Assembly: GCA_963724285.1 (NCBI GenBank)
Contig: CAVRUD010000030.1
Location: 434,001 to 498,000, forward strand
DNA length: 64,000 nucleotides
Reading direction: 5' to 3'
From: CAVRUD01 sp963724285
Lineage (GTDB): Bacteria; Chloroflexota; Chloroflexia; Thermomicrobiales; UBA6265
Position numbers and translations under genes: made by a program. This document shows, in pieces, positions 34,907 through 44,213 of this stretch; positions within the stretch are counted from its first letter, which is position 1, and each line of letters opens with the position of its first letter. The notes under the pieces were generated by a model, which saw nothing but the letters and a program-made list of their open reading frames with translations, did not search any database and was not told the origin of the DNA.

Positions 34907-35813
34907 ATGGAGGTGACGATCAAGGCCCCGGCCCAGGCCATCCCAGCGCTCGCCCAGACGACCGTCCGCAAGGGGCCAACCTTCTGGACGCGCTTCCGCC
35001 GCCACCGGCTGGCGGTGGCGGGCCTTGCGTTCATAGCGCTCCTCGTCTTCATCGCGATTTTCGCCCCATTCCTCGGCACCCAGGACCCCACCAAGACCAG
35101 TCTCTCGGCGTCGCTCGAGTCCCCGAGTCGCGAGCACTTCCTCGGCACCGACCTGACCGGCCGCGACATCTGGAGCCGGCTCGCGTACGCCGCCCGGGTC
35201 TCTTTGGTTGCCGGAATCGGCGCAACAGCGATCGCGGTGCTGATCGCCCTGGTGCTCGGCACGCTCTCCGGCTATTACGGCGGGCTGGTCGACATGGTCA
35301 TCATGCGCTTCACCGACGTGATCATGTGCATCCCCAGCCTGGTCATCGTCATGGCTCTGGTGGCGGTGCTCGGTCCCGGACTTCTCAATATCGTCATCGC
35401 GATCGGGGTCCTGGAATGGACCGGTTCGACCCGGCTGCTGCGCGCCCAAATCCTGGCCGTGCGGGAGCGGGAGTACGTGATCGCCGGGCGGTGCATGGGC
35501 GCGTCCGAACAGCAGAATCATGCTGCGGCACGTCCTGCCAAACGCGTTCGCGCCGGTGCTGGTCGCCGCTACCCTGCTCGTCGCCAGCGCGATCCTCATC
35601 GAAGCATCCCTGAGCTTCCTCGGGTTTGGGATTCTGCCGCCGACATCGAGTTGGGGCGAGATGCTCAACGGGGCCAGGTCACTGACCCGCTTGCAGGAGA
35701 ACCCCTGGATCTGGCTGCCGCCCGGCCTGGCGATCCTGCTGACGGTGCTGGCGATCAACTTCATCGGCGATGGATTGCGAGACAGCCTCGATCCGAGGCA
35801 AAAGGAGAAGTAG
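34907..35813 (+). CDS. DppC/OppC-like ABC permease, frameshifted
   Basis: A 301-residue inner-membrane permease. ATG at 34907; N-terminal cytoplasmic stretch, first helix LAVAGLAFIALLVFIAIFAPF, then HFLGTDLTGRDIWSRLAYAARVSL (the DppC signature). The EAA loop spans the frame break: AGRCMGAS then NSRIMLRHVLPNAFAPVLVAA. One extra base near 35508-35512 shifts the frame; the second part runs to the stop at 35813 with FGILPPTSSWGEML. Partner of the DppB-like permease 19 bp upstream. Confidence 0.88.
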
Positions 35814-35818
35814 GGGCT

Positions 35819-36916
35819 GTGTCCGCACCGAACCGCTATCGCGTGGCGATCATCGGCACCGGCCGCATGGGCGGCCTGATCGAAGACGAGATCCCCGTCG
35901 GGAGTTGGTCGAAGCCGTACGGGCACTTCCCGGCCTACGCGGCGATCCCGGAGACGACAGTGGTGGCGGTCGCGAACCGGGGCGAGGATCGGCTAGAGCG
36001 CTTTTCGCGGCGTTTCGGGATCGACAACACCTACCTCGATTACCGGGAGATGATCCTCAAGGAAAAGCCCGATATCGTCAGCATCACGACGCCGTCGCTG
36101 GCCCGGGCCGAGCCGATCATCTTCTGCGCCGAAAACGGCGTCCGCGGCATCTTTGCGGAAAAGGGGCTGTGCGCTTCCTTGGAGGAGGCGGATCGGATCG
36201 CCGAGGCGGTCCGGCGACATAACGTTGCCTTCAACTGGGGGGCGCTACGCCGCCACAACGACGGCTTCAAGAATATCAGCGCCGCGATTGCCGAGGGCGC
36301 CATCGGCGAACCGCGCTTCGCCGTGATGTCCTTCTCCTCTGACCTGATCAAGCACCACCCGCATTCGCTCGATCTCGTCGAGTTGATGCTCGGTGATCCC
36401 AGGCCGCTCTGGGTGGAGGGGAATCTGGTCGAGGCGGGTGATGAGTTCGCGCCGGACCGGCCGTTGCCGACCTTTGACCGGGAGGGGCATCGGTTCGTTC
36501 CGCCGCCAGGGAAGGAGATCGGCGACCCCTGGGTCGGCACCTACCGGGTGAAGTACGAAGGCGGAGCCGAGGGCCACTTCATCCCGGTGCCGGGCGCCTT
36601 CGAGATCGACATGATCGGGACGAATGGCCGGGCATTGGCCTGGGACAACGGCTCACAGTTCAGTGTCCGGCGGTACGACCGCCAATCTGGTCAAGTCGAA
36701 ACGACGACGTATCAGCCCCAGGGCGAAAGTCCGACGATGTGCGTCATCCGGGACATCATCCGCGAGATGGAGACGGGGGAGCGTACGGCGGGCAACATCG
36801 ACCGCACGATGCAGGCGGTCGAGACCCAGTTCGCGCTGGCGCATTCCCACATCCAGGGAGGAGCACGCGTCGACATCCCGGTGGCCGATCGCTCGCTCTA
36901 CATCCCGGGCGGATAA
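35819..36916 (+). CDS. Gfo/Idh/MocA-family oxidoreductase 1
   Basis: A 365-residue NAD(P)-dependent dehydrogenase. N-terminal Rossmann fold YRVAIIGTGRMGGLIEDEI, the EKGLC (EKP-like) lysine region FAEKGLCASLEEAD, and a C-terminal alpha/beta domain with FEIDMIGTNGRALAWDNGS. GTG at 35819 is 5 bp after the permease stop, so translation is coupled. Such enzymes in ABC sugar operons oxidise sugar acids, inositols or modified sugars; the substrate is not predictable. Confidence 0.88.
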   Translation: MSAPNRYRVAIIGTGRMGGLIEDEIPVGSWSKPYGHFPAYAAIPETTVVAVANRGEDRLERFSRRFGIDNTYLDYREMILKEKPDIVSITTPSLARAEPIIFCAENGVRGIFAEKGLCASLEEADRIAEAVRRHNVAFNWGALRRHNDGFKNISAAIAEGAIGEPRFAVMSFSSDLIKHHPHSLDLVELMLGDPRPLWVEGNLVEAGDEFAPDRPLPTFDREGHRFVPPPGKEIGDPWVGTYRVKYEGGAEGHFIPVPGAFEIDMIGTNGRALAWDNGSQFSVRRYDRQSGQVETTTYQPQGESPTMCVIRDIIREMETGERTAGNIDRTMQAVETQFALAHSHIQGGARVDIPVADRSLYIPGG

Positions 36917-36934
36917 CGCAGGAGACGGTTCCTC

Positions 36935-37984
36935 GTGACCAAACTACGGATTGCCCAGATCGGCGTTGCGGCCATCCACGCGCCGATGTACCGCGACAGC
37001 CTGGCCTATCTCAACGATGAGGTCGAGATCGTCGGGTTTTTCGATCCCGAACCGGATTCCGAGGCGGTGCGGTCGAAGATCAAACCTGATGTCGCTCATG
37101 TGCCCTTCTACGCCTCGGTCGGCGAACTGCTCGCACAATCGAAACCGGATGCCGTCATGGTCTCCGGCTACTGCCGCGATATGCCGGGGTGGCTGCTCCA
37201 GGCGGCCGAGGCCGGGGTACACGTCTGGGTGGACAAGTCGTTCGCTGTCCACTCCGACCAACTCCTGCCGGTCAAAGCGGCCATCGAGCGAAACAACCTC
37301 GCCTTCTCCTGCGGCTACTCCTGGCGGTTCGATCCGACCAGCCAACTCATCAAGCAGACGTACGACGCCGGGCTGCTCGGACGAGGCTTTGCGGTCGAGA
37401 TCCGCTTCTTCAGCGGGAATCTGCTGGGGCGCGACCTGAGTCACTGGAGATTCGATCCCGCCCTGAGCGGGGGCGGTATCCTCAACTGGCTCGGCTGCCA
37501 CTGGGTCGACCTGATGCGCTTCTGGACGGGCGCCGAGGTGACCGACGTCACCGCGATCGAGGCCAACGTCAGCGGAGTGCCGATCGCGGTCGAGGACGCC
37601 GCGTTCGTCTCGCTCCGCTTCGCCAACGGCATGCTCGGCAGCCTGAGCATCGGCAACCTGCTCCCCTCCGGCTCGGAGAATACGTTCCGGTTGTTCGGCT
37701 CCCACGGCTCCGTCAGCTGGGGCCCCGTGGAGGAGCGCTGCACGATCGTCAGCACGACGCGGGAGTGGGAAGCCGCCCCGCGCCGTGTCTTTGAGATCCC
37801 ACGGGCGAAGCTTCCCGGTTACGGCGAAGCGGGCGCGGCGCTGTTGCGCGCCTTCTTCGGCGCGATCCGTGGGGAAGGCCCAAGCGGCTTCGTCATCGAC
37901 GACGCGATTGCCTCGCTGCGGGTCATCGAAGACGCGCATGAGTCAGCGCGGATGGGGTGTGCCGTCAGGATGTCAATGGGCTAG
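36935..37984 (+). CDS. Gfo/Idh/MocA-family oxidoreductase 2
   Basis: A 349-residue protein of the same superfamily but only distantly similar to its neighbour. Rossmann part LRIAQIGVAAIHAPMYRDSL has an atypical dinucleotide loop (GVAAIHA instead of GxGxxG). VDKSFAVHSDQLLP is the EKP-type loop with D in place of E. C-terminal part includes GGGILNWLGCHWVDLMRFW and FRLFGSHGSVSWG. 18 bp after the first dehydrogenase; the pair probably acts in one pathway for the imported substrate. Confidence 0.85.
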   Translation: MTKLRIAQIGVAAIHAPMYRDSLAYLNDEVEIVGFFDPEPDSEAVRSKIKPDVAHVPFYASVGELLAQSKPDAVMVSGYCRDMPGWLLQAAEAGVHVWVDKSFAVHSDQLLPVKAAIERNNLAFSCGYSWRFDPTSQLIKQTYDAGLLGRGFAVEIRFFSGNLLGRDLSHWRFDPALSGGGILNWLGCHWVDLMRFWTGAEVTDVTAIEANVSGVPIAVEDAAFVSLRFANGMLGSLSIGNLLPSGSENTFRLFGSHGSVSWGPVEERCTIVSTTREWEAAPRRVFEIPRAKLPGYGEAGAALLRAFFGAIRGEGPSGFVIDDAIASLRVIEDAHESARMGCAVRMSMG

Positions 37985-38053
37985 TGGGCTCAACATGCTA
38001 AGATTTCCTAGCTCGGCGCTTAGCACTGGAACGGCGGACGTTGAGGAGATTCT

Positions 38054-38287
38054 ATGGCACACCGTGTGAAAGTAAGCAGCAAGCACCAGATCGCTGTACC
38101 GGCCGCGGTGCGCCGACGGTTGGCGATCGACTCCGGCGATCACCTCGTTGTAGAGATTCAGGACGGCGTGATCGTGTTGATCCCGGAACCGAAGGATCCG
38201 GTCGAAGAACTCAAGGGGCTTGGCCGCGAGATCTGGGAAGGCGTCGATATCCAGGACTACATCGATCAGGAACGCGATGCATGGTGA
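38054..38287 (+). CDS. AbrB/VapB-type antitoxin
   Basis: A 77-residue SpoVT/AbrB swapped-hairpin protein: VKVSSKHQIAVPAAVRRRL, GDHLVVEIQDGVIVLIPEP. The C-terminal tail (EIWEGVDIQDYIDQERDAW) is the usual toxin-binding part. The stop overlaps the PIN toxin start by 7 bp (ATGGTGA). As antitoxin it neutralises the RNase and represses the operon. The promoter should lie in the 69-bp gap to the dehydrogenase. Confidence 0.9.
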   Translation: MAHRVKVSSKHQIAVPAAVRRRLAIDSGDHLVVEIQDGVIVLIPEPKDPVEELKGLGREIWEGVDIQDYIDQERDAW

Positions 38288-38733
38288 GCGTCGTGACGGC
38301 GCTTCGTCCCCACGCGCGACTGGGACTGGATACGTCGGTTTTCATCTATCACATCGAGGGAGGCACTCCGTTCGCCCCCGTGGCGGGTGAGGTGTTCCAT
38401 ACACTAGACCAACGATCGATTTCCGGCGTAACGTCGGTCTTGACGTTGACAGAATTGCTGGTAAAGCCGTTGCAATTCGGTCGCCGCGGCCTCGCCGCAC
38501 GGTACGAGACGCTGGTGCGAGCCACTCCGGGCCTCGCTGTGGTCGACGTCGATGCCGGGATTGCCCGCAGAGCCGCGACGCTGCGCGCGACCTATAAGCT
38601 TCGTACTGCCGACGCGATCCAGGTTGCGGCGTCGCTCGAATACGGAGCGACGACATTCATCACCAACGACACTCGGCTGCGCCGTGTCCGCGAACTCGAA
38701 GTGATTGTGCTCGCGGATCATGTGAGTGAGTAG
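38281..38733 (+). CDS. VapC-type PIN-domain RNase toxin
   Basis: A 150-residue PIN protein with the acidic site D17 (LGLDTSVFIY), E58 (LTLTELLVKP), D111 (RTADAIQVAASLEYGA) and D130 (FITNDTRL). VapC toxins cleave tRNA or rRNA. ATG at 38281 overlaps the antitoxin stop, so the pair is translationally coupled. A decayed second copy of its C-terminal half is at 54757-54880. Confidence 0.9.
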   Translation: MVSVVTALRPHARLGLDTSVFIYHIEGGTPFAPVAGEVFHTLDQRSISGVTSVLTLTELLVKPLQFGRRGLAARYETLVRATPGLAVVDVDAGIARRAATLRATYKLRTADAIQVAASLEYGATTFITNDTRLRRVRELEVIVLADHVSE

Positions 38734-38861
38734 GCTTAGCAGTTGCACAGGCCCTCAGTCGCGTGAACCGGCCGGGTAGCTGGTTGCCGAGCGGTCACAA
38801 ACTCGGGACCAATCCTAGAACTTATGCAGGCATCCTCATTTCTCATAGCAAGGGAGAAATT

Positions 38862-39437
38862 GTGGCGACCGTCTTCATCCATAAGGTGATGTCGTTGGAT
38901 GGGTTCATCTCGAAGCCGGATGAGATGGATTACGCCTGGATGTTCAAGTACGGCTCTGGCGGTGAGATGCCCAACAGGATAATGGGTGAGGTCGGCGCGG
39001 TGATCCAGGGCAACAAGGGGTTCCGGGACGGCACGATGTCGGAGGACACGCTGCCCTACGGCGGCCTGAAGGTGGCGCAGTTCATCGTGACCCACGACGC
39101 TCGCGAGCCGGTCGAACTGGGGGGATTGACGTTCAATTTCGTCACGGACGGCATCGAGCGAGCGGTGGAGCTGGCGCGAGAGGCGGCGGGCGACAAACGT
39201 GTCGCCTTGCTGGGAGCCAGCATCGCCCAGCAGTGCCTGAAGGCCGGACTCGTCGACGAGATCGTCATTCACCTGGCGCCGGTGATTCTGGGGGAAGGGA
39301 TTAGCCTCTTCGACCACCTCGGCACCGAGATCGAACTGAGGCGGGAAGAGGTCGACGCGACGGACCAAGTCACCAGCCTGCGGTTTAGCGTGGTTCGTCG
39401 TACGCGGGTAACGCCGCGTCTGCATGCGCTCACTTGA
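38862..39437 (+). CDS. Dihydrofolate reductase-family (RibD_C) protein
   Basis: A 191-residue protein with the RibD C-terminal/DHFR-like fold: VATVFIHKVMSLDGFISKPDE at the start, TDGIERAVELAREAAGDKRVALLGASIAQQCL in the middle, and VDEIVIHLAPVILGEGISLFDHLG at the end. Stand-alone versions are common and their substrates are unknown. GTG at 38862 with AGGGAG site decides the start. Its end overlaps the convergent permease gene by 8 bp. Confidence 0.87.
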   Translation: MATVFIHKVMSLDGFISKPDEMDYAWMFKYGSGGEMPNRIMGEVGAVIQGNKGFRDGTMSEDTLPYGGLKVAQFIVTHDAREPVELGGLTFNFVTDGIERAVELAREAAGDKRVALLGASIAQQCLKAGLVDEIVIHLAPVILGEGISLFDHLGTEIELRREEVDATDQVTSLRFSVVRRTRVTPRLHALT

Positions 39438-40257
39438 GGGCGCCGATCACGAGCCCCTGTCGGATGTAGCGCTGCAGCAGGATGTAGGCGAGCATGGGCG
39501 GGATCGAGGCTGTAAAGAGCCCCGCCAGCAGCAGCGGATAGTTGGTGGTGAGCCGGCCGACGATGGTTGCCATGCCCACGGTGACCGTCATCTGCTCCTC
39601 GGATTGCAAGAAGATTAGCGGGACAAGCAGGTCATTCCACCAGCCGGTCACATTGAAGATGGAGACGGTGATCAGTCCCGGGAAGCTCAGCGGAATGACG
39701 ACGCGCCGTAGAAGTTCGAGATAGCCTGCACCGTCAAGACGGGCCGATTCCAGAATCTCGTCCGGAATGCCTCGCATCAGTGAACTCAGGAGGAAGACAT
39801 TGCCGGGGACACTGGTTGCCGCCCACAGCAGCACGACCGACTTGTAGCTATCGACTAACCCGAGGTCGGCCATCATCACATAGCTCGGCACGATATACGT
39901 GATCACGGGGATGATCAACGTGCCGACAAGCATGAATCGGAGAACAGAACGGAAGGGAAACCGGAGTTTCGCGATAGCGAACGATGCCGGTATGGAAACA
40001 CTCAGAGTGATCAACGATGACAGAGCGACGTAGAACACGGTATTGAGGAACAGGCGCAGGATGTCAAATCGAATCCACAACGCCCGATAGTTGTCGAAGA
40101 ACGTTAGGCTCTCTGGCAGCGCCAGGGGATCGCGGATGAACTCGCCGCTGGTTTTCAGACTGGCGCTGGCCATGTAGAAGATGGGCCACACCGCCAGCAG
40201 CGCAAACAGCGCTAGAGCCACGAAGATGCCGGTGCGGACAAGGAGGATGGCTCTCAC
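39430..40257 (-). CDS. Sugar ABC transporter permease, MalG type
   Basis: A 275-residue inner-membrane protein with about six helices. Features: FALLAVWPIFYMASASLKTSGEF (MalG N-terminus), FAIAKLRFPFRS, and the EAA loop ESARLDGAGYLELLRRVVIPLSFPG, ending with RYIRQGLVIGALKG-like RYIRQGLVIGALK. It works with the MalF-type permease and the binding protein upstream. No ATPase gene is present; CUT1 systems often share one ATPase encoded elsewhere. Confidence 0.9.
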   Translation of the reverse strand: MRAILLVRTGIFVALALFALLAVWPIFYMASASLKTSGEFIRDPLALPESLTFFDNYRALWIRFDILRLFLNTVFYVALSSLITLSVSIPASFAIAKLRFPFRSVLRFMLVGTLIIPVITYIVPSYVMMADLGLVDSYKSVVLLWAATSVPGNVFLLSSLMRGIPDEILESARLDGAGYLELLRRVVIPLSFPGLITVSIFNVTGWWNDLLVPLIFLQSEEQMTVTVGMATIVGRLTTNYPLLLAGLFTASIPPMLAYILLQRYIRQGLVIGALK

Positions 40258-40290
40258 AAGACTCGGATCCCCCTAAGTTTGGTAGTGAAA

Positions 40291-40400
40291 AGTTCCAAGA
40301 TCCAAGTTCCAAGTAGTCGTCCCTCTCCACTTGGAACTTGGAACTTGGACGTGGAACTTTCATCTCGGCACCTTCATCTTGGAACGTGGAACTTTCATCT
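40291..40400. repeat. Imperfect short repeats between the two permease genes
   Basis: Words of the AAGTTCCAAG / CTTGGAACTTGGAACTTGG type repeat on both strands over about 110 bp, with CATCTCGGCACCTTCATCTTGG words at the end. They could form hairpins in the operon mRNA, which may set relative levels of the two permeases. Confidence 0.55.
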
Positions 40401-40406
40401 CGGCAC

Positions 40407-41378
40407 TTAGTCCGCTGTAAGTCGCTCGAACACCACCAATTGGATCGCGGATATCACGAGCACGAGGCAGAAGAGCAGGACGGACATTGCGGACGCGTAG
40501 CCCATGTCCCCGAATTCGAACGCACGCCGGTAGATCATGAGATCAAGGGGTGTTGTTCCGTACCCTGGGCCGCCCTCCGTCACGGTGTAGACCAACGCGA
40601 AGACGCCCACGAAGGCCCAGATGGCGTTGACCACCGTGAAGAAGGCCACGGTCGGGATCAGCAAGGGCAAAATGATCTGCCACAATCGGCGCCACCACGA
40701 CGCGCCATCGAGTTGAGCGGCTTCGATCACATCGCTCGGGATGGAACTCAGACCGGCGAGAAAGATGAGGACGCCTTGACCGAGGGTCTGCCAGTAGAAG
40801 GTGAAAATGAGGACGATAAAGGCGGTTTGGACGGACCCCAGCCAATTCTGTGACAGGGATTCGAGTCCCACGCTCTCTAGCAGGCTATTCACGACGCCTC
40901 GAGAATTGAACATCGCCCGCATGAGCATGCCGACCACGGCCGCCGAAAGAATGGTGGGCAAGTAGTACACCGACCGGAAGAATCTCCAGCCGGTTACCTG
41001 CTCGAACAGCAGCACGGCAACGATCAAAGACAGGATCAGGATCCCCGGAATTGCCAGCAAGAAGATGGCGTTGTTGCGGAGTGGCGTCCAGAAGTCGGAG
41101 CCGGCGAGGATGTCGGCGTAGTTCTCCACGCCGACCCAGGTCGAGCTGGCTCCGTTCCAGTCTGTGAAGCTGTACTGGAACGTTTGGGAGACCGGGTACC
41201 AGATGACGACGGCGACGAGGACAAGCGCCGGCACCATCGAGGCCAGTCCAGTTATGGCCTCGCGACGGCGTAAGGTCCCCCTCGGGCCAAACAGTCTCGA
41301 CCCGAGGGATGGACGTGAAGCCCAACGCGCGGCGCCGTGATCGATGGCTTGCTCAGGCGCGGATGAGGCCCTCGCCAT
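40407..41378 (-). CDS. Sugar ABC transporter permease, MalF type
   Basis: A 323-residue inner-membrane permease with N-terminal cytoplasmic extension and about six helices. Typical segments: VPALVLVAVVIWYPVSQTF, FSFTDWNGAS-like YSFTDWNGASSTWVGVENY, RFFRSVYYLPTILSAAVVG and the EAA loop EAAQLDGASWWRRLWQIILPLL. Located between binding protein and MalG-type gene; separated from the binding protein by a family A repeat. Confidence 0.9.
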   Translation of the reverse strand: MARASSAPEQAIDHGAARWASRPSLGSRLFGPRGTLRRREAITGLASMVPALVLVAVVIWYPVSQTFQYSFTDWNGASSTWVGVENYADILAGSDFWTPLRNNAIFLLAIPGILILSLIVAVLLFEQVTGWRFFRSVYYLPTILSAAVVGMLMRAMFNSRGVVNSLLESVGLESLSQNWLGSVQTAFIVLIFTFYWQTLGQGVLIFLAGLSSIPSDVIEAAQLDGASWWRRLWQIILPLLIPTVAFFTVVNAIWAFVGVFALVYTVTEGGPGYGTTPLDLMIYRRAFEFGDMGYASAMSVLLFCLVLVISAIQLVVFERLTAD

Positions 41379-41427
41379 GGCGTGCGTCGCTCCTCACTGA
41401 TCGGGGCTGACGTGCGAAGTGCGGCTC

Positions 41428-41545
41428 GTAGGGGAGGGTCCTGTGCCCTCCCGATGCCCGACGCAGGAGGGCATAGGCATAACCGCGTTCCCATGAACGA
41501 GATTACGTCCTGGCGGCCGTGGGAGGGCACGGGACCCTCCCCTAC
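41428..41545. mobile_element. MITE-like repeat family A, copy 3
   Basis: 118-bp element with 25-bp inverted arms (41428-41452, GTAGGGGAGGGTCC...; 41521-41545, ...GACCCTCCCCTAC), one mismatch. It lies in the spacer between the solute-binding protein and the MalF-type permease, so it is transcribed with the importer operon. Same family as 24677-24989 and 33731-33875. Confidence 0.75.
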
Positions 41546-41587
41546 GACCGACGACCGGCGGACCGGCGGACCACGATTGACGGACCA

Positions 41588-42916
41588 CTAGCCGAGCAAC
41601 TCGTCTCGCTTGGCATCCGCACGTTGCATGAATTCCTCGGCGCTGATCTCTCCCGTCCAGGCAAGCTGCGACTGGGCTTTGATCTCCGTCGTCAGCTCGG
41701 CCGGGAAGATGTTGTCGGGCCAGAAGATCGTGCTGGGTTCGACCGCCCACTCCTGCTGCGAGACCTTGAAGGGATCGTCGTAGATCTCGGCGGCGTTGAT
41801 GCCGGCGAGGTTCACGAGGTGGCCTTCGCCTGACTCGGCGCGGAGGGTAAGCTCGGCCGGGCTCTCCAGGAATTTCACGAGCGCCACGGCGGCCTCTTTG
41901 TTCTCGGAGTAGTTCGAGACGATGAAGGCCACGCCGGGGCCACCGATGCCGCCGCCGGTGATCGGTGCGTCCGCGCTGTAATCCGGCATTTTGATCATGC
42001 CGAGATTGTCGCCGAAGGACTCACGCAGGTTGTCGATCGAGCCAAATCCGCCGGTCATCATGGCGGACTGCTCTTCGGCGAAGAGTTGGAGGGCCTGGCT
42101 TCCCTCCATGGTTTCCGCGCCGGGAATCGTGTAATCCGCCAGCCGCTGCCAGTTCGTCACTATCTCGACGAGCGCGGGATCACTGAAATTCTTCGTCCCC
42201 TGAGTAAGCGCATTGATGCCTTCAGCGCCGCCCACCGTCTGCCCGATCCAATAGAACAGGACCTGCCAGACGATCGAGTTGGTATCGAGCGCCAGTGGGG
42301 TGACGTCCGTGCCCGCGATGGAGTCGAGCACCGCATAGAACTCGTCGATATTCGTCACCCATTGCTGCTCGGGATTGACGCCAGCACTCTCCAGGAGCGC
42401 CTTGTTGTAGAAGACACCCGTCAGGCCGTCCGATCCCGCGGGGACCCCGAAGAGCGTCTCCGCTGGTGCGTTGGGATCGAAGGCCGCGTTGACGGCCTCC
42501 CATCCGGTCAGTTGGGCGCGCTCTTCCGGCGTGAAGTACGTCCCTACCGGCTCGAGAAACTCCTGGAGCGCCAGCATGTAGGTGCCCGACCACATCCCCA
42601 TCACGTCGGGTCCGTTTTGCGCGACACTCGCGGTGCGGTATCTGGTGAAGAGGTCGGGTCCGCCGGGGAGGTTCTCGAGCGTGACCGAGATTGTCGGATT
42701 CGCTTCCTGGAAGCGCTCGATCGCCTGGAAGACGTAGAAGTCCTCAAGCGGCTTGGTGAGATCGTTGGGGTCTTCGACTGGCAGCGTGCTGTTCCAGAAC
42801 GTGATGTTGGCGGTATCTTGGGCCGAGACCTTGGAGATCGCCGGGAAGATCATCGTCCCGGCCGCGACTGCTCCCGCCTGGACAAGCGTCCGACGTGTAA
42901 CTTCAGTGCGTCGCAT
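41588..42916 (-). CDS. Sugar ABC transporter solute-binding protein (family 1)
   Basis: A 442-residue exported binding protein. The start ATG at 42916 has a very strong GGAGGGTAT site. N-terminal EVTRRTLVQAGAVAAGTMIF resembles a Tat signal, cleaved after SAQ. Mature domain begins TANITFWNSTLPVEDPNDL, with ERFQEANPTISVTLENLPGG and YNKALLESAGVNPEQQ, typical of extracellular family 1 proteins for di- or oligosaccharides. It is the first gene of the importer operon and is divergent from the GntR regulator. Confidence 0.92.
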   Translation of the reverse strand: MRRTEVTRRTLVQAGAVAAGTMIFPAISKVSAQDTANITFWNSTLPVEDPNDLTKPLEDFYVFQAIERFQEANPTISVTLENLPGGPDLFTRYRTASVAQNGPDVMGMWSGTYMLALQEFLEPVGTYFTPEERAQLTGWEAVNAAFDPNAPAETLFGVPAGSDGLTGVFYNKALLESAGVNPEQQWVTNIDEFYAVLDSIAGTDVTPLALDTNSIVWQVLFYWIGQTVGGAEGINALTQGTKNFSDPALVEIVTNWQRLADYTIPGAETMEGSQALQLFAEEQSAMMTGGFGSIDNLRESFGDNLGMIKMPDYSADAPITGGGIGGPGVAFIVSNYSENKEAAVALVKFLESPAELTLRAESGEGHLVNLAGINAAEIYDDPFKVSQQEWAVEPSTIFWPDNIFPAELTTEIKAQSQLAWTGEISAEEFMQRADAKRDELLG

Positions 42917-42974
42917 ATACCCTCCTGTCTGCCGAATGGCGCATCCTGGCTCCCTCGACCCCAATGAGTATGCG

Positions 42975-43199
42975 CGTATACACGGAACGACTGGTGAGTG
43001 ACGTGGCTGCGGCGAAATGGGAGCGTGGAAGACAACCATACGAGGGTGAGTAGACGTTGTCAACGACCGGCAAAGCGGCAACTCGCGGTCTGTGATGGCT
43101 AAAATGGGATGCGGGATCGCTTGTCCGCCCACAGTTGAGCAGCGTCGCGGGACGCGATGATGGAATGAGCGCGCATTCTTGGCTGACTCGTCGTATACA
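42975..43199. promoter_or_regulatory. Two CGTATACA boxes, candidate GntR operators
   Basis: CGTATACA occurs at 42975-42982 and 43192-43199 in the divergent spacer between the binding-protein gene and the GntR gene. GTATAC is itself a palindrome and resembles the GTnnAC core bound by FadR-type GntR proteins. One box lies near each gene, which would allow control of both. Inference only. Confidence 0.45.
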
Positions 43200-43280
43200 T
43201 GAATACCGGCCATTGCATTTCTAGGCCCTGCAATGCTGATCGTGTGCCCTGGCTCGAGGCCCTTGTGAGGACGATTCAAC

Positions 43281-44021
43281 ATGGAACGCGTCTTTGAACC
43301 CGTGCGTCCCAGGAGAAGCCCTCGGTTTCGCGAGTTGGCGTTTGACGCGATCAAAGAGGCAATCCTCGAGGGACGGATAGAGGCGGGAGAGCCACTTTTC
43401 GAGGTCAAGATTGCCTCGGCGCTGGGAATGAGCCGAACTCCCGTTCGTGAAGCCCTCGCCCTCCTCGCGCACGAGGGTCTTGTCGCGTATCGACCCGGCA
43501 CAGGCTTGGTCATTCGGGAACTGAGTCGCGAAGAGTTCATCGACATGTTCGTTGCGAACGAGTTGGTCGAGCCGCAGTTGGTCCGGCGTGCGGCCGTTCA
43601 CGCGACCGAGCTTCACTTTTCAAAACTCCAAGACGCCGTCGATCTCGGGCACCAAGCGGCCGACGATGCGGACATCGGCGCTTCATTGCGGTCAGGCAGA
43701 GAATTCCACCGTTGGGTGGGAATTGCGGCCAACAATCCTCCCCTCGCCCAGTTTGTTCTCCGCAACGAGGAGCAGACCGACCTTTATCTCCTCAGTCTCA
43801 GCAACACGTCGATCCTTAGCGGTGAGGAATTGGCGATATCGACTCAGGAACATCAGGATATTCTTGACGCGCTCCACCGCCGAGATCCGGAGGACGCCAG
43901 CCGACTGGTCATCTACCACGCCCAGTCCCTTCGGCGGAGACACAAGCATCTCTTTCGGAGCACGAAGGTCCCGGCTGGAGTGGCGGCGGGAGTCTACGCG
44001 CGAACACGGCGACGATATTGA
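43281..44021 (+). CDS. GntR-family regulator with FCD domain
   Basis: A 246-residue regulator. N-terminal winged helix: RFRELAFDAIKEAILEGRIEAG-type start (AFDAIKEAILEGRIEAGEPL), then ALGMSRTPVREALALLAHEGL. C-terminal all-alpha FCD domain with FHRWVGIAANNPPLAQFV and STQEHQDILDALHRRDPE, whose His residues usually bind a metal and the sugar-acid ligand. It probably represses the divergent sugar importer and itself. Ligand unknown. Confidence 0.9.
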   Translation: MERVFEPVRPRRSPRFRELAFDAIKEAILEGRIEAGEPLFEVKIASALGMSRTPVREALALLAHEGLVAYRPGTGLVIRELSREEFIDMFVANELVEPQLVRRAAVHATELHFSKLQDAVDLGHQAADDADIGASLRSGREFHRWVGIAANNPPLAQFVLRNEEQTDLYLLSLSNTSILSGEELAISTQEHQDILDALHRRDPEDASRLVIYHAQSLRRRHKHLFRSTKVPAGVAAGVYARTRRRY

Positions 44022-44213
44022 AGCGGCCGGCCCGGCCGTGATCGCGCATTACTGCACTCCACACGGCTTGATGGCGGCGACTCCACCTGCCTTGTGGCCC
44101 AGGTCGAAGAAGCCGAACACGTGCGCGGACAGGATCCGTCCTTGCCTCCGGACCAAGAGGCGGCACGCTTGGGTCCTGTCGGGCGTCTCCAGGAATCAGC
44201 ATGGTCCCGATGA

